NCBI GenBank assembly: GCA_944321005.1
Contig: CALUJT010000023.1
Location: 1-15,252, forward strand
Reading direction: 5' to 3'
DNA length: 15,252 nt
DNA from: an uncultured Atopobiaceae bacterium
Lineage (GTDB): Bacteria; Actinomycetota; Coriobacteriia; Coriobacteriales; Atopobiaceae
Shown here: one piece after another, positions 1-8,000 of the stretch
Position numbering within the stretch: position 1 is the stretch's first letter
How the letters are laid out: each line of letters begins with the position of its first letter
Translations under genes and position numbers: made by a program
The notes under the pieces: model-generated
Databases searched by the model: none
Seen by the model: the letters and a program-made list of their open reading frames with translations, nothing else
Told to the model about the DNA's origin: nothing

Positions 1-363
1 GCGATCACGCACGCGCACCCGACCTCGACGGGGGCGTGCGTCGCTATGGTGCATATCGCGCGGGACCTCATCGACGGTGCGAGCCCGGCGGACGTGGCGG
101 GTGACATAGCCGCACGTCCCGTGGACGAGATTCGCTCCGGCGGCTTTGTGCGCGACACCTTCGATGCTGCGCTCTGGTGCCTCGCCAACACGTCGAGCTA
201 CACCGAGTGCGCGCTCGCCGCGGTGAACCTTGGGGACGACACGGACACCACGGCCGCCGTCGCCGGCGCGCTCGCCGGCATCGTCTACGGCATCGAGGGA
301 ATCCCGGCCGGGTGGCTTGACGCGCTGCGCGGCAAGGACGTCATCGAGGCGTGCCTGTTCTGA
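1..363 (+). CDS. ADP-ribosylglycohydrolase family protein, C-terminal part
   Basis: The reading frame is open from base 1, so the gene starts outside the window; about 120 residues are visible. An ITHAHP stretch at visible residues 2-7 and the metal-binding motif GDDTDT at about residues 78-83, followed by TAAVAGALAGIVYG, are the C-terminal signature of the DraG/ARH family. These enzymes remove ADP-ribose from proteins or small molecules using two Mg ions bound partly by the GDxTDT aspartates. The substrate cannot be told from this fragment. The gene ends in TGA at 361-363 and has no evident link to the CRISPR locus; it is probably a chromosomal neighbour at the edge of the accessory region. 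Confidence 0.85.
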   Translation, partial: AITHAHPTSTGACVAMVHIARDLIDGASPADVAGDIAARPVDEIRSGGFVRDTFDAALWCLANTSSYTECALAAVNLGDDTDTTAAVAGALAGIVYGIEGIPAGWLDALRGKDVIEACLF

Positions 364-385
364 GGGCGAGCGTTCATGATTCTGT

Positions 386-444
386 CTTGCGCTCGCTTGA
401 GACTACGGCTGCTTCGCATAATGCGCTCAAGACGGCTTGCGAGC
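386..444. repeat. Nested inverted repeat downstream of the glycohydrolase gene
   Basis: GCTCGC (391-396) can pair with GCGAGC (439-444), and the adjoining TTGAG (397-401) with CTCAA (426-430), leaving eight unpaired bases on the 3' side. It lies 23 bp after the stop codon and is followed by CCTTCTT rather than a clean T run. It could be a weak transcription terminator of the glycohydrolase gene, or chance pairing in GC-rich DNA. Confidence 0.3.
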
Positions 445-495
445 CCTTCTTGGTGGAGGCCAGCGTTTAGTACGCATCCAAAGCCCGTCTCGTAC

Positions 496-521
496 TATAC
501 TATGTAATCATATGATTACAT
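496..521 (+). promoter_or_regulatory. Putative promoter and 20-bp palindromic operator of the toxin-antitoxin operon
   Basis: Bases 502-521 read ATGTAATCATATGATTACAT, a perfect 20-bp palindrome, AT-rich in GC-rich surroundings, ending 18 bp before the toxin start. A -10-like TATACT (496-501) abuts its left side; no convincing -35 box is seen at the right distance. The downstream antitoxin has an XRE-type helix-turn-helix, and MqsA-like antitoxins bind palindromes in their own promoter. This site is therefore the likely autoregulatory operator. The palindrome is seen directly; its role is inferred. Confidence 0.65.
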
Positions 522-539
522 CCTGAGCTGAAGAGGGCG

Positions 540-881
540 ATGGACCCAAGGGCTCTGTTTCTGCATCAAGCCAAGATGTTCGTCGAGAAGAATGGGTTCA
601 TTCTCGTCGCCCGCGAGCAAAGCTCGGCGTTCATGGCTGAGCGCGGCATGACGATGGACGACCTTCGGCGAGTGATTCTTGCGCTTGAGCCAAAGGACAT
701 GTTCGACGGGCCAGAGCCAGATAGGAACCCTCGCTACTCGGAGAAGTGGACCGTGGCAGAGTTTTCACCGGAGTATGACGGTGAGACGCTGTATCTGAAG
801 TTATCCATTCGGGTGGACGTGGAGCGATGTAAGTGCTTGTCGGTGAAGCTGTATGTGGACCGACCGGAGGCAGGGGAATGA
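540..881 (+). CDS. MqsR-like mRNA interferase toxin
   Basis: A 113-residue protein with the layout of the MqsR family (E. coli MqsR is 98 residues): a helical segment RGMTMDDLRRVILALEPKD (36-53), a tryptophan at 70, then the strand pair GETLYLKLSI (81-90) and LSVKLYV (100-106). Tyr85 and Lys103 fall where MqsR has residues implicated in RNA cleavage. The known family members are ribosome-independent ribonucleases, often GCU-specific, blocked by a partner antitoxin. The ATG at 540 is preceded by GAGGG at 533-537, rather close. The gene overlaps the downstream antitoxin by ATGA, so translation is probably coupled. The assignment rests on motif order and on the partner gene; overall identity to E. 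coli MqsR is low, so the cleavage specificity is unknown. Confidence 0.75.
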   Translation: MDPRALFLHQAKMFVEKNGFILVAREQSSAFMAERGMTMDDLRRVILALEPKDMFDGPEPDRNPRYSEKWTVAEFSPEYDGETLYLKLSIRVDVERCKCLSVKLYVDRPEAGE

Positions 882-1924
882 GTGCAGTGAAGACAATTGA
901 AACGTTTTGTCCCGAGTGCGATTGTGAGGTAACGGCATCCATCGAGCTCAGGGCTGAGACGCTGCCCGTCAAGGGGGAGCCGACCTCATATGATGCAGAG
1001 ATTGCTGTCTGCCCGTGCTGCGGCAAGGCAATCGGTGACTCCCGCATCGAGGAGGGCAACTTGCGTCGCGCCTACTCCGCCTACTGCGCCGCCCATGGTG
1101 TCATGGCCCCAGATGAGGTCAGAGAGCTTCGGAACAGCTACGGTCTCTCTCTGCGTGAGTTCAGCAAGTTCCTCGGGTTCGGCGAGCAAACGGTGGCCCG
1201 CTACGAGGCGGGCGCCGTCCCCGATGACTCGCATAACACCACGCTCATGCTCGCTTCGACGACCTTGGGGGCGGCGTCCCTTCTGTCGGTCAGGGAGGGC
1301 CACCTGAGCGAGCGGACTGCGGCGGCGGTTCGACGGTTCATCGAGGGTGGGGCTCCTTTCTCTGGGGCGGCTGGAGCCTTCGTTTCGCGTCAGTGGCCCA
1401 CGCCGGAGATGCTGAAGCCGAGCAGTCTCAACGGCTTCCGCCCGTTCAGCCTGAACCGTGTTGCCGCGGTGATGTGCGAGCTGGCTTCCCGCTGCAAGGA
1501 CCTCTACAAGACTAAACTCCAGAAGGCGATGTTCTTTACCGACTTCCTTTGCTATGCGAGGACTGCGCGATCGATGACGGGGCTTGCCTACGCGCATGCG
1601 GATTACGGCCCCGTGGTGGACGGTTGGGATGGAATTGTTGCTACGCTTAAGGAGGCCGGCACGATTGAGCTCTCGGAGATGGATTGGGGAGAGATCGTGC
1701 TTCCCAAGTGCTGTCCAGAGGGTGTGCTAAGTGATGATGAGCTTCGGCTCCTGGACGAGGTCGCCAGCCTCGTTGATACGTTCCGGACATCTTCGGTGAT
1801 CTCGTCCTTCTCGCATGAGCTTGATGCGTGGAAGCATACAAAGAACGGCCAATTCATCGAATATGATTCAAATTCCGCGCAGGTAGAGGATGCGATTATC
1901 CGCAGAATGGCAGACTGGCTGTGA
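878..1924 (+). CDS. Antitoxin: MqsA-like zinc module, HTH and SocA/Panacea (DUF4065) domain
   Basis: I place the start at ATG 878, inside the toxin stop (ATGA), with GGAGG just upstream; a longer frame from 833 exists but its extra residues look non-coding. The 348-residue product has three parts. Residues 11-14 (CPEC) and 45-48 (CPCC) form a two-CxxC zinc module as in MqsA. Residues about 78-125 are an XRE-type helix-turn-helix (SLREFSKFLGFGEQTVARYE). Residues about 190-345 match the Panacea/SocA domain (NRVAAVMCEL, KLQKAMFFTDF, GPVVDGWD). Panacea domains are known as promiscuous toxin-neutralising modules joined to varied DNA-binding parts. Here the HTH probably represses the operon at the palindrome at 502-521, while the zinc module, the Panacea domain or both neutralise the toxin. 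Confidence 0.85.
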   Translation: MSAVKTIETFCPECDCEVTASIELRAETLPVKGEPTSYDAEIAVCPCCGKAIGDSRIEEGNLRRAYSAYCAAHGVMAPDEVRELRNSYGLSLREFSKFLGFGEQTVARYEAGAVPDDSHNTTLMLASTTLGAASLLSVREGHLSERTAAAVRRFIEGGAPFSGAAGAFVSRQWPTPEMLKPSSLNGFRPFSLNRVAAVMCELASRCKDLYKTKLQKAMFFTDFLCYARTARSMTGLAYAHADYGPVVDGWDGIVATLKEAGTIELSEMDWGEIVLPKCCPEGVLSDDELRLLDEVASLVDTFRTSSVISSFSHELDAWKHTKNGQFIEYDSNSAQVEDAIIRRMADWL

Positions 1925-2073
1925 GCGATTGCGACTACGGCAACCTCATGTTGTCGAACGGTCGCCAGTGCCCGCGGCTACGAAACCACTTCTCCGGTAC
2001 GGGAATGAGCCGCCCGTGTGGAGGTGATACGCTAGCCAGGAGGTATTGTCTCGCTCTTGGAAGGCGACGGACA

Positions 2074-2811
2074 ATGGGAGAAGGACGCGCGCATACGAAT
2101 CGGCGCTTACGACAGATCGTTGAGCCGACCGACAACGAAAAGGCTGCAGTAAAGGCCGCCCGGACGTTCGGGCGCGTCTTCGCGCACGATAGTGCGGCGC
2201 TTGGGGTGGCCGCCTTTGCCCTGTTCTTCTTCATCGTCTTTGCGATTGTCATCGTGACGCTCGTCGGCGGCATTGCGAGCGGCGAGTACGGGCAGCAGGA
2301 TATTACGTGGCTTGCCGCTATCGGCGCCTTCCTGTTCGTCGTATTCGCCCTGCTTGTGGTCGCGGCGGTTCTTGTCGCTCGTCACCATTACCTGCACCCG
2401 GACAAGATAGACGTCTTTGCGACAGATGGGCGCCTGTTCCACACCTGGTTCCTGCGGGACAAGGAGTACAAGGACGGCCGCGGAATTGTCCGCATCAACG
2501 TCGTCGGGATCGCGGAGTGCACGGGGTTCCACAACAGGAAGGACCGGACGGTCTGGATCCTTCCGGGCCCCGACGCGCGCATCTACGACGTGTGGCGGCG
2601 CGGCAAGCGGTGGGAGGACGAGCGCGATCTGTGCCTCGACCTTCTGGAGAAGGGGATACCGAATGGCTCGGACACGGACCCGTTCTATGGCGTGGACGAG
2701 CAGTACCGGGGATTTCTCGAGCGGATCGGCGTGCGGGTAGAGGAGACGACCGAGCCCGTCACCTTCCTGGCCGGGACGTGGTCGCTGGTGGACGACTATC
2801 TTCATGATTGA
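2074..2811 (+). CDS. Unrecognised two-pass membrane protein
   Basis: I do not recognise the family. From ATG 2074 the product is 245 residues: a basic N-terminal stretch of about 40 residues, two strongly hydrophobic segments (about 42-67 and 79-102) joined by a short polar loop, and a soluble C-terminal domain of about 140 residues (VFATDGRLFHTWF, WILPGPDARIYDVW). Basic residues around the segments suggest that both ends are cytoplasmic. The frame continues upstream to a GTG at 1921 touching the antitoxin stop, but those 51 extra codons do not look like protein. GGAAGG at 2059-2064 suits ATG 2074; a stronger AGGAGGT at 2038-2044 has no in-frame start at proper spacing. Whether it belongs to the toxin-antitoxin unit or to the ATPase downstream is unclear. 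Confidence 0.6.
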   Translation: MGEGRAHTNRRLRQIVEPTDNEKAAVKAARTFGRVFAHDSAALGVAAFALFFFIVFAIVIVTLVGGIASGEYGQQDITWLAAIGAFLFVVFALLVVAAVLVARHHYLHPDKIDVFATDGRLFHTWFLRDKEYKDGRGIVRINVVGIAECTGFHNRKDRTVWILPGPDARIYDVWRRGKRWEDERDLCLDLLEKGIPNGSDTDPFYGVDEQYRGFLERIGVRVEETTEPVTFLAGTWSLVDDYLHD

Positions 2812-2920
2812 TGGCCGTGCGGCGTCCTGCGTTACGGACAAGGCCCTGGTCGCCAACGGCGGCATGACGGCATAGGGTTCGGCAGAAAGCACGCACCTGC
2901 CCGAGAGTCGCTCCCTGGCC

Positions 2921-3046
2921 ATTTTATATTGAAGTTGTTGCCTCGCGACTGCGCCCGGTGGACGCTCCCTTCGAATACAAAAACGAGAAAATATAAAAAA
3001 ACGAAAACGGATAAAATGACGAAAAGGAGCCCTCGACGCGAGGAGG
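2921..3046 (+). promoter_or_regulatory. A-rich upstream region of the ATPase gene
   Basis: The 242-bp gap 2812-3053 changes sharply in composition. Bases 2977-3027 are very A-rich, with imperfect direct repeats of the form AAAAACGA-AAA-ATA (about 2979-2994 and 2996-3014) and a -10-like TATAAA at 2992-2997; a matching -35 box is weak. A second AT patch, TTTTATATT, lies at 2922-2930. A small inverted repeat CCTCG-ACG-CGAGG (3031-3043) overlaps the AGGAGG ribosome binding site (3041-3046) and could mask it. Promoter activity is inferred from composition. Confidence 0.4.
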
Positions 3047-3053
3047 GAGCGCC

Positions 3054-4178
3054 ATGAGGAAGATCAATCCGTTCAAGCCGACCGCAGGTGCGGAGCCTCC
3101 AGTCCTAGCGGGTCGCGATACCGTTCTCGATGACTTTGAAATTGGGATAGAGGAAGGTATCGGCGCTCCCGGCAGGCTCATGCGCATTACCGGTCCGCGA
3201 GGTTCGGGAAAGACCGTCCTTCTTACTGAGCTGGGAGACATCGCCCGCAGACATGGCTGGCGCGTGGTGGACGTGACAGCAGCGGAACATCTTCCTGAGA
3301 TGATTTGCCGTAGGCTCGAAAAAACCGATGCGCTTGACTATTCAGTTGAGCTCGATCTCATGGTCGTAAAGGCGAAGGCTCAGAAAGAAGAGCCTCACAG
3401 ACATGAGGATGTCTACGAGGTGTTGAGCCGAGTCACTGGCAAACTGACCGAGAAGGACAAAGGCCTGCTCGTGACGATTGATGAGATTCAGGATGCAAGC
3501 GTCGAGGACGTCCGTGAGATTGCCGTTGCGATTCAGCATCTTATCCGAGAGCGCCGTAACATCGCCCTAGTCTTTGCCGGGCTGACTGCGGGAGTGATGA
3601 ATCTGCTGGGGGAGGACGGGCCTACGTTCCTGAGGCGGGCGTACCCCGAGGAGCTGGACACCATCCCTGTGGACGAGGTCGAGGCGGCGCTCAAGGCAAC
3701 GTTCGAGAAGAGCGGAGTTTGCATTGGCATGGACGCGCTCGCCACAGCAGCTGATTCGACCGCAGGATATGCCTATCTCATTCAGCTGGTAGGATATTAC
3801 GTCTGGCGCGCAGCGCAGGTTCGTACGGGCGGGGAGCTGGATGCCATCTCAATGGAGGACGTCGAGAGGGGCATTGTCTCTGCGCGACGGGAGTTCGAAC
3901 GGACGGTACTTGAAACCGCGATTGCCCATCTTCCCAAGATGGCGATGGAGTACCTTCTTGCGATGACCAAGGATAAAAGAGCGTCCTCAACTGGGGAAAT
4001 CGCCAATCGACTGGGCGTTCCGGCATCATCGCTCTCCACTACTCGAAAGCTCCTCGTCTCTCGCCAGGTCATTGAGCCGACGGCTCGGGGTTACGTTGAC
4101 TTCTCGATTCCGTTTATGAGGGAGTACCTTACCAAGAATCGCGAGGCGCTGCTGGCGCGCTATGGGGTTGAGGGGTAG
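3054..4178 (+). CDS. AAA-type ATPase with C-terminal winged helix (AAA_16-like)
   Basis: A 374-residue P-loop ATPase. Walker A is GPRGSGKT (47-54), Walker B LLVTIDEIQD (138-147), and a sensor-1-like strand ALVFAGL occupies 171-177. Residues about 290-355 look like a winged helix: EIANRLGVPASSLSTTRKLL, then a short wing before VDFSIPFMREYL. This layout resembles Orc1/Cdc6-like and archaeal-type ATPases of unknown role that are common as single genes in actinobacteria. The start ATG 3054 has AGGAGG seven bases upstream. DNA binding through the winged helix is plausible. There is no nuclease or membrane segment and no obvious partner in the same operon: the next gene is 202 bp away. A defence role can only be guessed from location. 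Confidence 0.8.
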   Translation: MRKINPFKPTAGAEPPVLAGRDTVLDDFEIGIEEGIGAPGRLMRITGPRGSGKTVLLTELGDIARRHGWRVVDVTAAEHLPEMICRRLEKTDALDYSVELDLMVVKAKAQKEEPHRHEDVYEVLSRVTGKLTEKDKGLLVTIDEIQDASVEDVREIAVAIQHLIRERRNIALVFAGLTAGVMNLLGEDGPTFLRRAYPEELDTIPVDEVEAALKATFEKSGVCIGMDALATAADSTAGYAYLIQLVGYYVWRAAQVRTGGELDAISMEDVERGIVSARREFERTVLETAIAHLPKMAMEYLLAMTKDKRASSTGEIANRLGVPASSLSTTRKLLVSRQVIEPTARGYVDFSIPFMREYLTKNREALLARYGVEG

Positions 4179-4380
4179 CTCGGTCTTCTCTGCGCCCCAT
4201 TCGTGCATCTCCGGCCCAATGAGTGGTGTGTAGCCATCCAGATGGGGCTGAGGAGATGATGGCCCTGCCAATTCTGCCGTTACCGGGCAACCGCTCGCCT
4301 GATGGAGAGGGGCCGGCCCAATTGTTGTCCGGTCCGACTGGTATGGTCTCTGCGACGAGGGCATTCGGGGTGGAGGAGCC

Positions 4381-5022
4381 ATGCGGCTGTGGTACAAGAC
4401 GGGAGACGTTGCGGCCCTGCGGGAGCTTCCGCGGAACAGGGTGGTATGTCTCGACGTCGAGACCACGGGGCTCGACCCTAACGCGGACGAGGTGCTGCAG
4501 GTTGCGCTCATCCGCGGGGACGAGGTGGTCCTCATGTCCAGCCACGTGCGGCCGGAGCGACACGTGCGATGGCCCGCAGCCCAGCGCGTGAACGGGATAT
4601 CCCCTGAGATGGTGGCGGACTGCCCGCCCTTGTCGTCGCTTTCTCAGGAGCTTGAGAGGCATCTTTGCGGCGCCACGCTCATTGTTGGATACAACGTGGC
4701 CTTTGACCTTGCCTTTGTTCGTGTCGCAGGAATCTCGTGCGGGAATGTGCCCGTCTTCGACGTCATGAGAGAGTTTGCGCCCGTTGTCGGCCGGCGACGT
4801 GGTGGAGGCCGCGACTATTCCTGGGTCCCTCTTGAACGCTGTGCCCGGCACTACGGGATTCGATTTCGCGCGCACGATGCCCTTGAGGACGCGCGGGCAA
4901 CGCTGTGCTGCTTCTGGGCAATGCTGGAGCGTGGGCCAGCGCGGGGCTCGTCAGCGGCTGCGAAGTCCTATCTGAGCGTGGTGGCCGACTATGCAAGCGA
5001 GAAGAGCCATGGAGGGGTGTGA
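4381..5022 (+). CDS. DEDDh 3'-5' exonuclease (DnaQ-like), CRISPR-adjacent
   Basis: A 213-residue single-domain exonuclease with the full DEDDh set: Exo I LDVETTGLDP (Asp25, Glu27), Exo II NVAFDLAF (Asp109), Exo III HDALEDA (His165, Asp170). These residues bind two metal ions and hydrolyse DNA or RNA from the 3' end. The start ATG 4381 follows GGAGG at 4372-4376. The gene ends one base before cas3, whose ribosome binding site (5011-5015) lies in its last codons, so the two are probably cotranscribed. DnaQ-type nucleases are known to trim prespacers for Cas1-Cas2, and Cas2-DEDDh fusions occur in some type I-E systems; here the domain is separate and sits by cas3. A prespacer-trimming role is inference; a general repair or proofreading role is the alternative. 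Confidence 0.85.
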   Translation: MRLWYKTGDVAALRELPRNRVVCLDVETTGLDPNADEVLQVALIRGDEVVLMSSHVRPERHVRWPAAQRVNGISPEMVADCPPLSSLSQELERHLCGATLIVGYNVAFDLAFVRVAGISCGNVPVFDVMREFAPVVGRRRGGGRDYSWVPLERCARHYGIRFRAHDALEDARATLCCFWAMLERGPARGSSAAAKSYLSVVADYASEKSHGGV

Positions 5023-5023
5023 G

Positions 5024-8000
5024 ATGAATAAGGGTAAAGGCGAAGTCGGAAGAGGTGGCACCATGGACTGCCCGCTTTCGAAGCGTGCCCGCTCGCTCTG
5101 GGCAAAGACCGATTCCGAGGACGGAGATCTCTGGCTCCCGCTCTATGTCCATGCCAGTGATGCGGCACGCACGATGGAGAGGCTCTGGGACGAGTGGCTT
5201 CCAAACAACGTGAAGGGCCTCTTTGCTCGGCAGTGTGAAGGGCGAGAAGAGCTTGCGCGCAAGGCACTTATCTTCCTCGCCGGAGTTCATGACATTGGGA
5301 AGGGAACACCCATCTTTCAGGCCAAGCCATGTGGCCGAGGGTGGGACGGCGAGCCTGTGAGTCTTGCTTGGAAGCCGGAGAAGGCCGGGCTGTACATAGA
5401 AGCGGGTCTTTCCACGATGCGTCAGCCCGCCCACCCCATCGCCGGACAGGTTCTTCTCGATCGCTACCTCGAGGAAGAGTTTGGCTGGTCGTTTGAGCGT
5501 TCGGATGCCTGGGGCTCGGTAATCGGAGCGCATCATGGCAACGTGCCGGAAAAGCAGCGCGTCCACGATGCCTTTAGTGCCAGCGTCGCGATGGGCGACA
5601 CTTCCGATGGGGCGGGGGAAGCGTGGAGGGAGGTTCAGCGCGAGCTGCTCAAGTTTGCCCAACAGATGGCGGGGCTAGACGAGCACGACATGGAGGCTCT
5701 TGGGAGAAGCTCCTGGGATGCGCCCACTGAGTCCGTTGTCTGCGGACTTGTCATCATGGCGGACTGGATTGCGAGCAACCAAGAGCTCTTCCCGCTGCTG
5801 CCGCTCATCTCAGGGTCCGGTGAAGCTGAGGGCGTCTCTGGGGAAAAGACGAGCCTAGCACCCGGGAACCGTGCTGACCGCGCCTGGGGCAAGCTTTCCC
5901 TGACGTCAAGCTGGTCGGGAGAACCGCCTCTCGTCTCGGACGAGTGGTTCTGCGAGCGCTTTGGCCTGCCCGCCGGCGCCACACCTCGTCCAGTTCAGCG
6001 CGCCGCCATGGAGGTCGCGAACAAGATGACGGAGCCCTCCCTCTTGGTCATCGAGGCGCCGATGGGAGAGGGGAAGACCGAGGCCGCGCTTGCTGCGGCA
6101 GAAATCGTGGGCGCACGCTTTGGGTGCGGCGGAGTTTGCGTCGCGCTTCCCACCATGGCGACGACGGACGCCATGTTTGGGCGCGTCCGCCGCTGGCTCG
6201 ATCACCTCGCGCCAAATGGTGCTTCGAGCATCTTTCTCGCGCATGGAAAGGCCCAGCTCAATGAGGAGTTTCAGGGAATCGTGCGTTCTTCACGCAAGCG
6301 TCGTCTGATGAGCTCGATGGGCATCGATGTGGGAGATGGGGCGTCGGCGGACGAGCACGTCGTGGTGTCCGACTGGATGCAGGGACGAAAGAAGGGCATG
6401 CTAGCGAGCTTCGTCGTCTGCACGGTCGACCAGGTGCTCATGGGGGCGCTCGACATGAGGCACCTCTCTCTCAGGCACCTCGCCCTGGCGGGCAAAGTGG
6501 TCATCGTTGATGAGTGCCATGCCTACGACAGCTACATGCAGCAGTATTTGAAGCGCGTGCTGGAGTGGCTTGGCGTGTGGGGATGTCCCGTCATTCTGCT
6601 TTCTGCAACGTTGCCCACGTCGGTGCGGGATGAGTTGGTATCTGCCTATCAAGGGAAGTCTGCGAATCAAACAGGGTACCCTGCATCCGATTCCGATAGC
6701 CCCAGCCTGCTTGCCTCCCTGTTGAGCGGCGGGCAGTCTCGCAAGGCCCAGGCGCGAAAGAAGAGGCAGAGTGCCGAGATTGAGAGGCCTTCGGAGTCTC
6801 TCGCGGAAGAGCCCTACCCTCTTCTCACCGTTGCCTCTGGGTCCCATTCCATACGGCTCGATTGCTCGCCCTCTTCACGAATCACGAGGGCGGAGGTCAC
6901 GTTGATGCGCGATGACGAGGACGCCCTCATCGGCACGCTAAAAGAGAGACTTCTCGATGGCGGTGTCGCTGGGGTGGTTTGCGATACGGTCACGCGTGCT
7001 CAGGGGGCGTATCGTGCTCTGAAGGGGTGCTTTGGCGAGAGCGAGGTTATGCTTGCCCACTCGCGCTTCTTGGACCTCGATCGCATGGACAACGAGAGCC
7101 GTCTTCGCGGACTGCTCGGCCCCGATGCCACCATACACAACGGAAAACGTCCAGAGCGCCTAATCGTAGTTGGGACGCAGGTGCTCGAGCAGTCGCTCGA
7201 CATCGACTTCGACCTGTTGGTCACTGATGTCGCTCCTATAGACCTTCTGATGCAGCGCTTGGGCAGGGTTCATCGGCATGCTCGTGGGATGGGCGAGAAG
7301 GACCGTCCGGCACGCCTGCGTGCTGCCCATTGTTTCATTCGGGGCATAGAGGACATGAGCCCCGAGGGGCCGGTATTTTCCTCCGGCGTCTCGCGCGTCT
7401 ACGAGCCGGCTTCTCTCATGGAGGCCCTTTCGGTGAGCGGGCTTTGTGACATGGACGCATCCGCGGCTTTTTCTCTTCCGAGGGACATCGCACGGTTGGT
7501 GCGAGCTGCGTATTCCCCAGCTGTAAGGAGTGCGATTCCTGAGGTCTGGCACTCTTCCTATGAGGCGGCGCGTAAGACGCGGGAGGAAAATGTAGCGAGC
7601 AAGAAGCAGCGGGCGGAGACGTTTCTGCTGCCCTCCTCCCGCGAGCTCATGCGAAACGAGAAGACGCTTACGAACCTCTTCGCTGGAGCGGTCGAGGACA
7701 GCTCGGACGCCCGCATGAACGAGGACGCAGGGCAGCGCGCGGTGCGCGACACGCAGGAAACTGTCGAGATTCTTCTCGTCAGAAAAGAGGATGGCCGCAT
7801 CAGTCTTCTTCCTTGGATAGGTGATGAGAAGAACGGTGTCGAGCGAGGCCAGGAGATTCCCACGACTTATGAGCCGGATTGGGCGCTATCGGCAGTGCTG
7901 GCACAGTGCGCGGTGAGGCTGCCGGCCTCGCTATGCCGACCTCAGCAGATTGACAGGCTTATTGAGGAGCTTGAGGGTGGCTGCGAACGATGGGCGGCGG

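Noticed and set aside
64..95. Possible self-target of spacer 4: CCTCATCGACGG occurs in both the glycohydrolase gene (66-77) and spacer 4
   Set aside because: Only 12 contiguous bases match, with a mismatch in the PAM-proximal end and many mismatches beyond; likely chance similarity of coding sequence.
1921..2073. Extension of the membrane protein gene upstream to GTG 1921, overlapping the antitoxin stop
   Set aside because: The 51 extra residues are Cys/Arg/Gly-rich and do not look like a folded or signal segment, and no ribosome binding site suits the GTG as well as GGAAGG suits ATG 2074.
4179..4380. Promoter or small gene in the gap before the exonuclease
   Set aside because: A TGGTATGGT extended -10-like element (4339-4347) has no -35 partner, and the open frame from 4223 has no domain pattern and continues out of frame through the exonuclease. 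Nothing firm is seen in this gap.
4129..5662. Long reverse-strand frames opposite the exonuclease and cas3 (for example 4763-5662)
   Set aside because: They lie antisense to genes with clear motifs, and high GC content keeps the opposite frames open; no domain pattern is seen.
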